64,000 bases of DNA from Sipunculus nudus (Eukaryota > Annelida > Sipuncula > Golfingiida > Sipunculidae). The translations under genes were made by a program, and so were the position numbers. Under the pieces are notes generated by a model. That model was not told the origin of the DNA and searched no databases. It was given only the letters and a program-made list of their open reading frames with translations. Location: assembly GCA_026874595.1 (NCBI GenBank), contig CM049308.1:17918001-17982000 (forward strand), given 5' to 3'. This document shows, piece after piece, positions 48,875-59,744 of the stretch. Within the stretch, counting starts at the first letter, position 1, and every line of letters starts with the position of its first letter.

Positions 48875-50710
48875 ACAAAATATGATACAGATTATCACCT
48901 TAACAAAGGCAAAATCCAGTTTCAGTTCTGGTTGTTTGCTTAAATCGAACTCCTTAAGAAAATACGATATTCAGGTATGCTTCAAATAACCACGCTTTTT
49001 ATACTCTAGCTGTTGAATTTTGTAACTCACTTTATAACGAACCCTGTTATTTAATCAGTAAATAATAATATCCTACATCGTTCAGACAACAGTATAAACA
49101 GTTTTCTTAAAAACACTACTTTAATGAATCAAACTAATTCTGTCAGCGGGTCCTTTTAGACAAATCATACAAAACGGGATGCGCTCCTCAAACTCCCAGT
49201 AAATACAATATTGAATGTAATGTTCTTAAATTATGCTGCGAGTGAATTCCTACTCTGTGAGATGGATGTTCAATTTAAACTGTTACTTCTACTACTACTA
49301 CTATTAATAATAATAATAATAATAATAATACATACATACATAGATACATACATACATATACATACCACGTATCCTGTCGATAATGAATTGCGGGGTGTAA
49401 TGGAGGACACCGTGGAAACTTCGTTACGTCGCAAGGAAAGGAGTGCCTGTGGTGAATTGACCAGCCGTAATCAGCTGAAAGAGAGGCAGAAGCCATCGCT
49501 AAGACGAAATGCTAGCGAGGACAGAGATATCACAGGCCAACAGTAGTGTTGTTGGAGCAAAAGATAATTCCACAACAAGACCTCTCTGTTTCATCCGTCA
49601 CCTATATACTTCTGTCAAGCTAATGTGTTCCTATTAAAGTTTTAATATCAGGTTGCAGAGAACCAAGTACAATTCCTGCATAATGAAAGAGCAGTTTTCA
49701 TTGCTTTCACACACAAACGTAAATTTTACGTGTTCTGTACTATTCTCACCCAAATCAAAAGTTAAAGGGATCTAATCACATACCCCGTATGTTAAATATA
49801 CATGAAACTGTGTGTTTTCCCTCAAGATATTATGGCATCTGCCAATATTTGGCTTTAAGACCGTTCGTTTTCTCCTGTCCACAAGTGGAAATATTGATTA
49901 CACAAAACATCTACTAAATAAACAAAAGTTAGAAGGACAACCTAAGAATCAATTTTAAAATCTACCTAAGAATCAAATATTAAAGAATTTGGCACATCAA
50001 ATTTTCAGAAGAAGACTATTGTAGCCCTATAGGTCTCAGTAAACTCACAGGTTTGCTAAAAAAAAAGAAAACGGATTCGACTGAAAATAGATACACCGAT
50101 TGACCATGATTGCCCGTTTGAATGTCGTTTGTGTTGTTTCAATGCATTTTTTTTTTGGGGGGGGGGGGCTGGAGGTTGATAATCACAAATTTGTCGAGTG
50201 ATGTATCGGCCTGAAATTTCGCAGGCTCACAGCTCTTGGATGGGTTTATCTCAAACACAAGACTAATGGTGCTACCTACAATCTTTTTTGCATGGCGTCT
50301 ATTCTTGCACCTATTTTTGGCAAAAATGACACATCTAAGAAGTACTAGTGGGTTGATATATTGACCTTTATCTTGCATGTGCACATATTTTTGGATATCA
50401 AGATCGGATGCGCAATCTACATTCGTTTATGCGGTGGGTCTATCTATGCGTTTATTCCTGGTGAATATCACCTGACTGTTTTGATGTACTAGCCTGACAC
50501 TTTGCACGTCCATGTAGTCCTTGGATATAGCTTTCTCGTGCACAAGACTGGTGGCGCCACAGTTGTTTTTGTCTTTCACGTATATAGCGTCCATGCATGC
50601 ACAAATAGATCTCAGGTGTCGCTTTATCTATTGGCCTGAAAGTTTGCAAGTCCATATAGGTTTTGATAAGTATATTTTGTACTTAAACATGTGGACACCA
50701 CCTACTTTCG
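48875..50710. other. No gene firmly recognised
   Basis: A plus-strand frame at about 49380-49546 encodes a charged Arg/Ser/Glu-rich stretch of normal codon variety after a TAA/TACA microsatellite. It could be an exon but has no clear splice context. From 50150 onward the sequence joins the GGTGGCGCCACC repeat family. Confidence 0.35.
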
Positions 50711-50711
50711 T

Positions 50712-52153
50712 TTTTAGCTCAGCTGACTGAAGGTCAACTGAGGTATAGAAATGGCCATTTGTCCGTCTTCCATCGGGGCGTCCGACCGTCCGTAAGCAGG
50801 GCACAAATCGTAAACCCTGGACCTAGAAACTTGTTAGTGAATATCCAGGGAGGTTAATAAAAAATCTCCTTGGAAACCTTAAAAACCCTAAGTAACGTCA
50901 GTGCGACCTTTATTCTTGCAGCTATGAGTCTTGTAAGTACCCCCCCCCCCCGAATAATTCAAAATTTGATACAAACCTCCAGTATCTTAATAATTAATGC
51001 ATGGATTGCCATAAATATTGTCTTGAATATTGACCGTGACTTATTATATCAGTTCCGGAAAAATGGTGGCGCCACTAGCATTTTTTTGTTTTTGTTTTTA
51101 ACGATTTTTTTGCTATTTTTGAGACCGTCAAATTGCAGCAATCATGCCAGTTTCTCAGTTGTGGTTTCACCTGGTGTCCTGAAACCAAGACATTACTAGT
51201 TCCTTCAGTTGCAGAAGACTGGTGGTGCCACCTGTATTTTTTTCTCCCCTCAAATCACAGCAATGTCAGTATTTAGATGTGATGTTATCTAGTGATGCAT
51301 TTATTGATCATAATTTGTTTTTTTCAGTTCCTGAAGACTGGTGGCACCACATATTTTTAGCTAACTGTGAGATTATGCGATGGTGTGGCATCGTCCGTCG
51401 TCCGTTGTCCATCGTACCGTCAACAATGATATGAAAAGGAAAGGTTACAGTATATATCATGCAATTTTATTTGGGGCAGATAAGATTTATAATTGTTGTG
51501 TTGTGTTCACCCATGCCAGTATTTAAGCGGTGATGTTTATGTTATTGGTTCTTGATCAAATTGTTTAGTACTTGCATTGTTCATATGCATGGTTCACATG
51601 AAAAGTAAGGATCCAGCATTGAGGCAATATACCTGGTGTATATCCCATTGCACAGGTTTGTATTAGGGCTGTAGGCCTTGTTTCAATTTTTTACACGCCC
51701 GTTTTGCCTTTATCTTGACGCTACCAAATTACAGTGATACTCTCAGATTCTTAATGTGATTTCATCTGGTGTCCTCAAACTTGTGTGTTTATTTTGTCTC
51801 TAACTCTCAAGTAAGGCTGGATCAATTGTTTTTTAAATCAGGTATTTTCAATCCAAACCTTTCATCTTGCGCATATTGCTCAAACTTTTCATCCCAAACT
51901 TTCCATCTTTTACACATGGCTTACTTGCCAAATGTGGAAGAAATCTGTAGATTCTGAGGTTACCTGGTCTGCGGTCAACATCACATTTTTCAAAGATTGT
52001 TAAGATAATCTAAATGCTGTACGTTCAAGATAGTAACTCCTCAAATTTTTGGTCTCAAGGTCATTGGTTACGTCACTGGAACCACATTTTGAAAAAGCTC
52101 ATAAATATCCTTACAATCAAATTCAGCTGAGCGTCGAGACCCATGGGTCCCTA
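50712..52153 (-). mobile_element. Modular hairpin-ended element in reverse orientation (copy F)
   Basis: The 3' hairpin is read in reverse at 50747-50717 with a GTCCG-rich (complement of GGAC) tract beside it. The 5' motif is at 52153-52125 (complement of CAGCTGAGCGTCGAGACCCA and on to TGGGTCCCT). The interior mixes GGTGGCGCCAC modules, as in copy A, with CCCAAACTTTCCATCTTTTA modules, as in copy C. Confidence 0.7.
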
Positions 52154-52159
52154 GTCGTT

Positions 52160-53598
52160 ATAGGCATCGATCCGTGTTTCTATTTCAGTTGAAATTCACA
52201 CTAATCTCAGGAAATGGTTTGATGGACCGGGTTGAAAATTTTCGTCAGTGTGCAAACATCTATGATAGTTTGTCTCACACGACAGGAATTGTCAGCTGCA
52301 ATCGTTTTGGCGTCCATATTGAGTGAAAATTACATCTCATTTTCATTCATTTTGGGTACCAGGATCCAGTAAACACAACTTGAAGCACCACTTTTGTAGC
52401 ATGCCATAGATGAAGGTGACAAAGTAAGCCTTGTTTTAAGTTATAATGCCGAAATCTGGATATTATTTTCCCCCCATCTCTGATGTTAAGAATATCGAGG
52501 GCTCTCATAACAGGTGACATACCTGTGGCAGATCCTGCGGAGGGGGGGGGGGGGGGGGATCTTTCAGTCTTCCTGGGCGTGACTCTCCCCTTTCCAAAAT
52601 CCTTGATCCGGCCCTGCATTCAATATGTCACCCTATAATTCGATCGGCGGATACCCGAAATCGCTCGTCGCCTACCCGTATTCTAGTTGTTCTCTGCTGC
52701 CAAGTACTTCTCTACATATTGTTGTAAATATACATCTGTAAATGTGGAGTTCATTTATTAACATTTACTTTTTTTGAGGGGGGGGGGTTCCGATTTCATA
52801 CAACTGTTAACATACTCTTTTCTTAAAATCACAATTTTGTTAAGTTGCTGGGCTCAAAACACTTATGTGTGTGCTACGATGTACAAGTTAAAATATATAT
52901 ATTACGGTTCAATACAAAACATTTCTTGAACACCACATGATCAAAAGTGTGAGCTAAAAATCAGTGGATCGAAGACCACACACATCCAATTTCATGTTTC
53001 AAAGTTCTTGCCAACAACTGAGTCTGTTCCATATTTGGAGATTCTAGCTTTAACAGTTCCGACTGGCTTTGCGTGCCGTCCGCACGGGGCCATTCCTATG
53101 GCTAATATGGCTTCAGTCAAACATCTGTGAATAACAAAATTATGCATCTCATTTCATGGTCTTATTTTCTCCTAGATTCACATCGGTTCTCAAATTCTAC
53201 CCGCAACATATTCGTGGACCCAGAGTACATACTCACACTGACTATAAATGCCTACACTAATTAATAAGACAAACCAAGTTTATATAGGGGAGGCATAATT
53301 TTATTACATTTGACTGTGTGTCATATAATTCACGTTTTTTGTTTCTTGTGTTCAAAAATGTTTATAGGTATGAACATATCGGTGTACACTGACATTTCGT
53401 CACGTTAAATGAGGCACGGAGTCAATTACCTGTAAGTGTTATGTAAGTCACGGGAAATCGCCTCTGATATCCCGTCTGGCCGACTTCATTGAAAGTGGTC
53501 ATGTGGGCGTTCCCTAACCCATGCTTCAAATCACACATGTATACTTTCCACTGACAACAAGATACGCTCGCACATGCACTCACCGCAGTTCATGGTCT
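52160..53598. other. No gene recognised; poly-G repeat
   Basis: Contains a small element at about 52520-52618 with GCAGATCCTGC at one side, G17 at 52542-52558 and GATCCGGCCCTGC at the other, and a second G10 tract at 52778. The rest is unassigned. Confidence 0.4.
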
Positions 53599-54990
53599 AA
53601 CAAGGGACCAATGGGTCACGGCGCTCAGCTGTTATATATGATCACAAAATATTGATTTGGAAGAGGAGGTAGGCAAAGGCTGGATTTGTGAGGTAATATA
53701 AGCTCTATTATGAGTTGATGTTGTTTAACTCAAGTTTTGTAAGGTTTTGATAATATCCGTTGAGACAGGGAAGAGGTTTGATGTCCCTAATATTATTAAC
53801 AGTTGCAAATGGTGTGCTATTATCACACAGGTTTTGAATTGGCCATAACACTTTACCTAAATTGCAGCAGAATTATTTGAAAAGTTAAACTATTTATTAA
53901 AAATAGATAACATATATTGTGTCAAGAATAATTTAAATTAAAAATAATAACAGTATCATCTGGTTTTTTTTCATCAAAGATTTTTTAATAATATTATTGA
54001 AATAAATGATTATTAAAATAATTTTATAGAATATATTCATGAATGCATTTGTATTCAAATACTTTAATTTTTACCTGTATTCCTATCCTTATACATGAAA
54101 TTATGGAGTACATATTCATATTTGCATTCAAATATTTGCAAAGTACTGCAACATGTCTGGTATTTATTCAGTTTCAGCCAAAAAATAGTTCTTGAGGATC
54201 CAGAATAATCAAATATCACAAATTTAAATAATGATCATAAGTACCTGGTTTTATGAATTTTATTTATATTCAAAAAATAAAACTATAATATTCACTTTGG
54301 ACTACCTTCACATCAATCTATGCACTAGACATATCAAGAGTCTTATGACAATTATTAACATTACAGAAATCATAATGAAAACTTGTCTAAGATTTGATTT
54401 TTTATCATATTCTATTTTTTTATTTAAAAAAATGTATCAGAAAAACATTTGTAGTATCTCAGCTATGAAACCATTATATGTGTAAAAAATAACCCAAGGA
54501 TAAGAACATCCTATAAATTATACAAGGAGAAAACTAGAGATGGGCAAGTTTAATTTTATTAACTGAAATATAGGAACCAGTAATATAAATATTGATTATT
54601 TGCATAGTCTAGTGACATCTGTTACAGCCACGTGTCTGAATGTCATAAGTGAAACATACTGACATCTTTAATCAGTACTTGTCTGAGTAAAATTTTAAAA
54701 TTTTGACATTTTAACTTTTCGTTAAATTTTGAAATAAATATAAATTAACAAGCTGAAACACTTGGAAAAGATCTGGGAATTTAGATTTATATTATCAACT
54801 GCATCTTTGTCAATCATTAATTTCCTTCATATAATCCCTAATAGTATAGAACAATATAATTTAATTATTTTTTTTTTTTCATTATTAAAATTGAAAAGAA
54901 AAATATCATAGGTAACTCAATGGTGTTACTTGGAATACATTTTCATCCATCCATACAAAATCCATAAAACATCAGTAATTGCAAGGTAAT
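53599..54990 (+). mobile_element. Modular element, 5' part only (copy G)
   Basis: The 5' motif is at 53599-53631 (GGGACCAATGGGTCACGGCG, then CTCAGCTG). It is followed by a diverged version of the 5' half of copies D and E (for example ATGTCTGGTATTTATTCAGT near 54150). The 3' tandem modules and hairpin are absent. Confidence 0.65.
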
Positions 54991-55199
54991 AGACCTTTTC
55001 CGTTTCACCCGCGACACCTGTCGGCGATATTTAACATCTATGGTTCGGGGTTGTACACGTGTACGGGTTTCAAAGTCGGATTTACTGGAAAAATCACAGA
55101 ATCTAAGGCTGAAAACAAATGGCCAGCTATCTTAAACAATAACTTTGAATTACCCTAATATCCGACATTTCAAAACTGAAACCAATTACCACTAGATAT

Positions 55200-55960
55200 T
55201 TCTTGGCACCGCAGGTGCCACACGTTTACGCTGCAGACATCCAAGCTCATATCTCGGGAACCGTTTGACCGATTGGGCCAAAATTTTGCATGTGTATAGA
55301 TCTCACATAGCTCTTTATCATACATAACTGGTGGCGCCACCTGCAACCATTTTTGCACAGCGTCCATCTGTTCATCTGCCTTGGGATAAAATTACTCATA
55401 TCTCGGCAGTGGTTTAACTTATCCACCTGAAATTTTGCAGATTTATACATCCTAGACAGCTTTCTTGATTTTATGACAGGTGGCGCCACCTACATACACG
55501 TTTACGCTGCAGACATCCAAGCTCATATCTCGGGAACCGTTTGACCGATTGGGCCAAAATTTTGCATGTTTATACATCTTGGATAGCTTTCTCGATTATG
55601 TTGCAGGTGGCGCAACCTACTTTAATGATTACGCTGCAGAAATTCAGGCTTATATCTCAGGACTGGTTTGACATATCCCCCTGAAATTGCATATGTATAG
55701 ATCTCATATAGCTCTTAATCATATACAAAATTGGTGGCGCCACCTGCCACCATTTTTGCAAAGCGTCCTTCTGTTTGTCTGCTGTGGGATAAAATCATTC
55801 ATATACAAGTAGTGGTTTGACTTCTCTGCCTAAAATTTTGCATATGTATACAACTTGGACAGCTTTCTGGATTTTGTGGTAGGTGGCGCAACCTACATAC
55901 ACATTTCGGCTGCAAACATTCATGCTAATATGCAACACACCTCACTCTATTTCCCCTTGC
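55200..55960 (+). repeat. Tandem modules with GGTGGCGCCACC palindrome
   Basis: Units of about 140-150 bases alternate. A block of some 70 bases (GCTGCAGACATCCAAGCTCA, ATCTCGGGAACCGTTTGACC) is almost identical at 55218 and 55506. The 12-base palindrome GGTGGCGCCACC occurs at 55330-55341, 55479-55490 and 55733-55744, with decayed copies (GGTGGCGCAACC) near 55605 and 55881. Confidence 0.7.
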
Positions 55961-56812
55961 CACTCAATCCATGCCTGACTTCACACGTCCCACTCTGATT
56001 TCGGCGGATACATGTAGTCGCTTGTCGACTTCCCGTATTCTAGATTTAAATGTCCTAGTCCGAAACTTGCAGGTCCGAAACATCCATTTTGCTGAAACCA
56101 TAATACTAAGGTAGATATGCAGGACATAAGAGGATCAATATTAAATTTTAAAAATAATCCTCCATTCATACTCCCAAACTTTGCACAGGTTCGCATTAGG
56201 CCTGTAGGCCTTGTTATTTTAACTTAAAATGTCTTGTTGTTCAAGTGTCACGATATTGTGTTTTGCTCCCGGCACAGGACTGCTTTAACAGAAGTATTCT
56301 TTGGTACGGGCTATACCCTGCATGTGGAATGTATGTGTGCCCGTTTGTCGGGCTATTCAGGTGGATGTACCGCTGGATTACGATCTAAATGGAATGACAG
56401 TGCAAATCTTTTTTAGCCTTTGGGTGGATAATATTCCTAAACGCAGGTAGGGGGGGGGGGGGGCAATGAGAGTAGCGTCAGTTTCTATTTTTCAGTGTCA
56501 CCGCAGATAATTCAAGCCCGTTCTTGCCATCACACAACAAATATCAAATTGTTGTTGTTAAAGTATATTTAACAAGCATATTTACACATACATTATAATT
56601 AAAACAATAATGTGAAACATTTAATTACTGACTACCGGGAGGGGGGGGGGGGGGTACCGGACCCCCTGGACTGCCAGTCCAGATCCGCTACTTAATATAT
56701 ATATATAATTATTTGATACACGATAGGCCTATAGGTCTATAAGCTTGTCAGTATATATAGGCTTGATTATGTTTTGAATATATTCCGCAAATTTCCTTTA
56801 GCTGTTCTGTAA
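55961..56812. other. No gene recognised; two poly-G repeats
   Basis: G14 tracts at 56450-56463 and 56641-56654; the second is flanked by TACCGG/CCAGATCCGC sequences like the poly-G MITEs elsewhere in the window. Confidence 0.4.
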
Positions 56813-59443
56813 AACAAGGGACCTATAGGTCACGACGCTCAGCTGTTATATATGATAAAAAAATATTATTTAGAAATGAGGCACATGCTGGTTTTGTGTG
56901 GTAATAAATATAAACTGTATTATGAGTTGTTGTTGTTTAGCTTATGTATAATTTTATAGTACCTTTGGAGACAGGGAAGAGGATTGATTTCATTTATTTT
57001 ATTAAAAAATGGAGTACTACTGTCACACAGATTTTGACTTGGCCATATAACTTATAAGCAGAACATATAATATTAGAGTTTAACTATTTATTAAAAAAAT
57101 TACAAATATTGTCCCAAATATAATTTTTATTGAAAATAATATTAGAATCATATGATTTTTTAAAATGAAATATAACTGATATGATTATTAAAATAATATT
57201 AAAGAATATATTCATGAATGCATTCATGAATACATTTTGAAAGTATTTGCACGAGTATTCATATACTTTCATTTTTACCTGAATTCCCATTCTTTATGCA
57301 AGAAATTTTATAATGGAGTACATAATCATATTCGTATTTAAATACAATTACAAAGTATTTGCACCATGTCTGGTATTTATTCAGTTTTCACCAAACAATG
57401 ATGTTGAGAATCCAGAATATACAAATTTCACACATTTAAATAATGATCATAAGTACCTGGTTTTATGGCTTTTATTTATATTAAAAGATAACTGTAAAAA
57501 ATTCATTTTGGACTACTTTCACATCAATGTACACACTCGACACAGTAGGAATCTAGATTAATATTATCAACAGCATCTTTGTCTATCATTAATTTCCTTC
57601 ATATAATCCTTAATGATTAGTAATGAATAATATGATTTACTTCTTTATCATTAAAAATGAACTGAAAAATGCCATAGGTGACTGCATGGTGTTATTTGGA
57701 ATATGTGACATTCTACCCATCGATACAAGATTCTTATATCATCAGTAACTGCAAGTTAATTTCCTGTTATTATAAACTAACAAATTCCTTTTCTATTTTT
57801 CTTTAATTTGTTATTAAAAACCAATAAAAATTTATTAATTTATTGTTTATTGTTATGTTGTTGGTTAAAACTACTAGATGAGTTGGGTTGAACACCTGGA
57901 TCAACTGTGGCTGGCCATAAGCTGCCTGGATTCTCCCCTCAAGCGTGCATAATTTGATGAAAGGTCAACAAGGTCAACATACAGGTGACTCAAGAGGGGC
58001 TGGAGAGAGCCAAAGTCTGACAGGGTCTCATAAAAAACATTAATAAAAGCTACAATATTTGGCAAATTTCTTTCAGCTTTCTAAAAACTAAAAAGCTGAA
58101 ATCCTTATGTGTGCATGATATGAAAATTATATCAACAGTGCTCACAGGAAACAAACGTGCCTTGGTCACAGTTGGGCAAAATTTAAGGTACTAATTTTAT
58201 ATTTATACTAATAACTTGTAAAATTTGAAAAATTCAGAACTAATTTTGGGTATTCAATTGAATCTTGATTAAATAATGTTACATCCCTGACAAAAAAAAT
58301 CTCTAGCTTCAGCGATGCCCTTGTTAAGGGAGTAAATATATTTCCTGATTTTTTACAAAGTGCATTATGTTTGGGCCCATAACTTAAAAAAATACACAAT
58401 ACTGACATCATTTCTGGCATGTGCATAGTGAATGTATAGAAAAATATGTATATTATATATGATCAAAGTCAGATCAGTGATTTTGATATTAGGCAGTCTT
58501 AAAGTGTAACATTGGGTTTTTAATGGAAAAATGAAGATTTTCATTGATATCTCGAAGGAATTAAGTCCTAGTGACCAAATTCTTGGCATGGTAGGGGATT
58601 TTGGAGAAATCTAACTGTATGCCAAATTTAAGGAACTTAGAGCTGAAGCTCAGGAGCTGAGCTCTAGCAAACTGCATAACACTAGCAATATGTGACATGG
58701 TGCTTGAAAATTTTAATAAAATCTACAGTTTTTTAACAACTGGTTTCAAATTTTTGGTGTTAACAGTTGAAATGCTAACAAAAACATGCTGTGAAAATTA
58801 AATCCACAGCAATTACAACAAAAAAACGTGCCATGGTCAAAGTTGGGCAAAATTTAAGGTACCAATTTTTTATTTTTGCTAATATTTTTAAAAATTTTAA
58901 AGATTTTGATCTAATTTTGGGTATAAAATTTAATTTTGATTAATAAAAGTAATATTACTGGAAAAAAAGTGCTTAGCTTTAACAAGTTTTGTGTTAAGTG
59001 ATAAAATTTCTTTCCTGATTATTTACAAAATGCATTATGTTTGGGCCCATAACTTTTTTAAATTAAATAATACAGACCTAATTTCTGGCATGTACATAGG
59101 AATTATATAGAGGATTATTTATAGGAAATATGAAGAAAAACAGATGAGTGGTTTTGATATTAGGCAGTCCTAAAGTGTGAAAATAGGTTTTTAATAAAAA
59201 ATTGAGGTTTTTCCTTAATTTCTCAAAGGAATGAAGTCGCAAAGACCCAGTTTTCGGCTTGGTAGGAGATCTTGGGGACATCTAACATTATGCTGAATTT
59301 TGGATTCCTAGGTCTTACGGTTTCAAAACGTGCCACATCTACGGACGGACGGACGGACGGACGGACGGGCGGACAGACGGACGGACGACGGACAATGGAC
59401 CACGACTATAGCTCAGATGACTTATAGTCAGCTGAGCTAAAAA
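56813..59443 (+). mobile_element. Modular hairpin-ended element, full length (copy E)
   Basis: The 5' motif is at 56813-56845, with two tandem modules starting near 58070 and 58750. A long (GGAC)n tract at 59342-59388 and the hairpin at 59409-59439 end the copy. It is the closest relative of copy D and has the extra 200 bases that D lacks. Confidence 0.82.
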
Positions 59444-59567
59444 TACAAATAATCTTAATCATAGTACATAGGCCTAATTCCGTTTTAATATGCAGTTAAA
59501 CGATAAGGGGGGGGGGGGGGGGCTACACCTCCTGGTCAAAGGTCATAAGGTGCAAGGTCTTGTTTTG

Positions 59568-59612
59568 TGACGTCATGTACGTGACGTTCCCTTGGTAACC
59601 CTAACGTCACAG
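59568..59612 (+). promoter_or_regulatory. CRE and RFX X-box-like sites upstream of the 272-residue gene
   Basis: A full CRE (TGACGTCA) at 59568-59575 is followed by GTTCCCTTGGTAAC at 59586-59599. The latter matches the X-box consensus GTYNCCATRGNAAC at 13 of 14 positions. A second ACGTCA half-site follows at about 59603-59608. They lie 145-180 bases before the proposed ATG, a typical promoter distance. RFX X-boxes commonly mark ciliary genes in animals; the functional role here is inference. Confidence 0.5.
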
Positions 59613-59744
59613 AATCCTCAACTCGATCAGTCTTACCAGACATTTCGTACCTAGCGCACGCAGGATCTGGCAGACAGGGAGACTTTTTGTTGAGACAAAA
59701 AAAACAGATCGCTGAGACGTTTTGTACTGAACTACACTGAAGAG

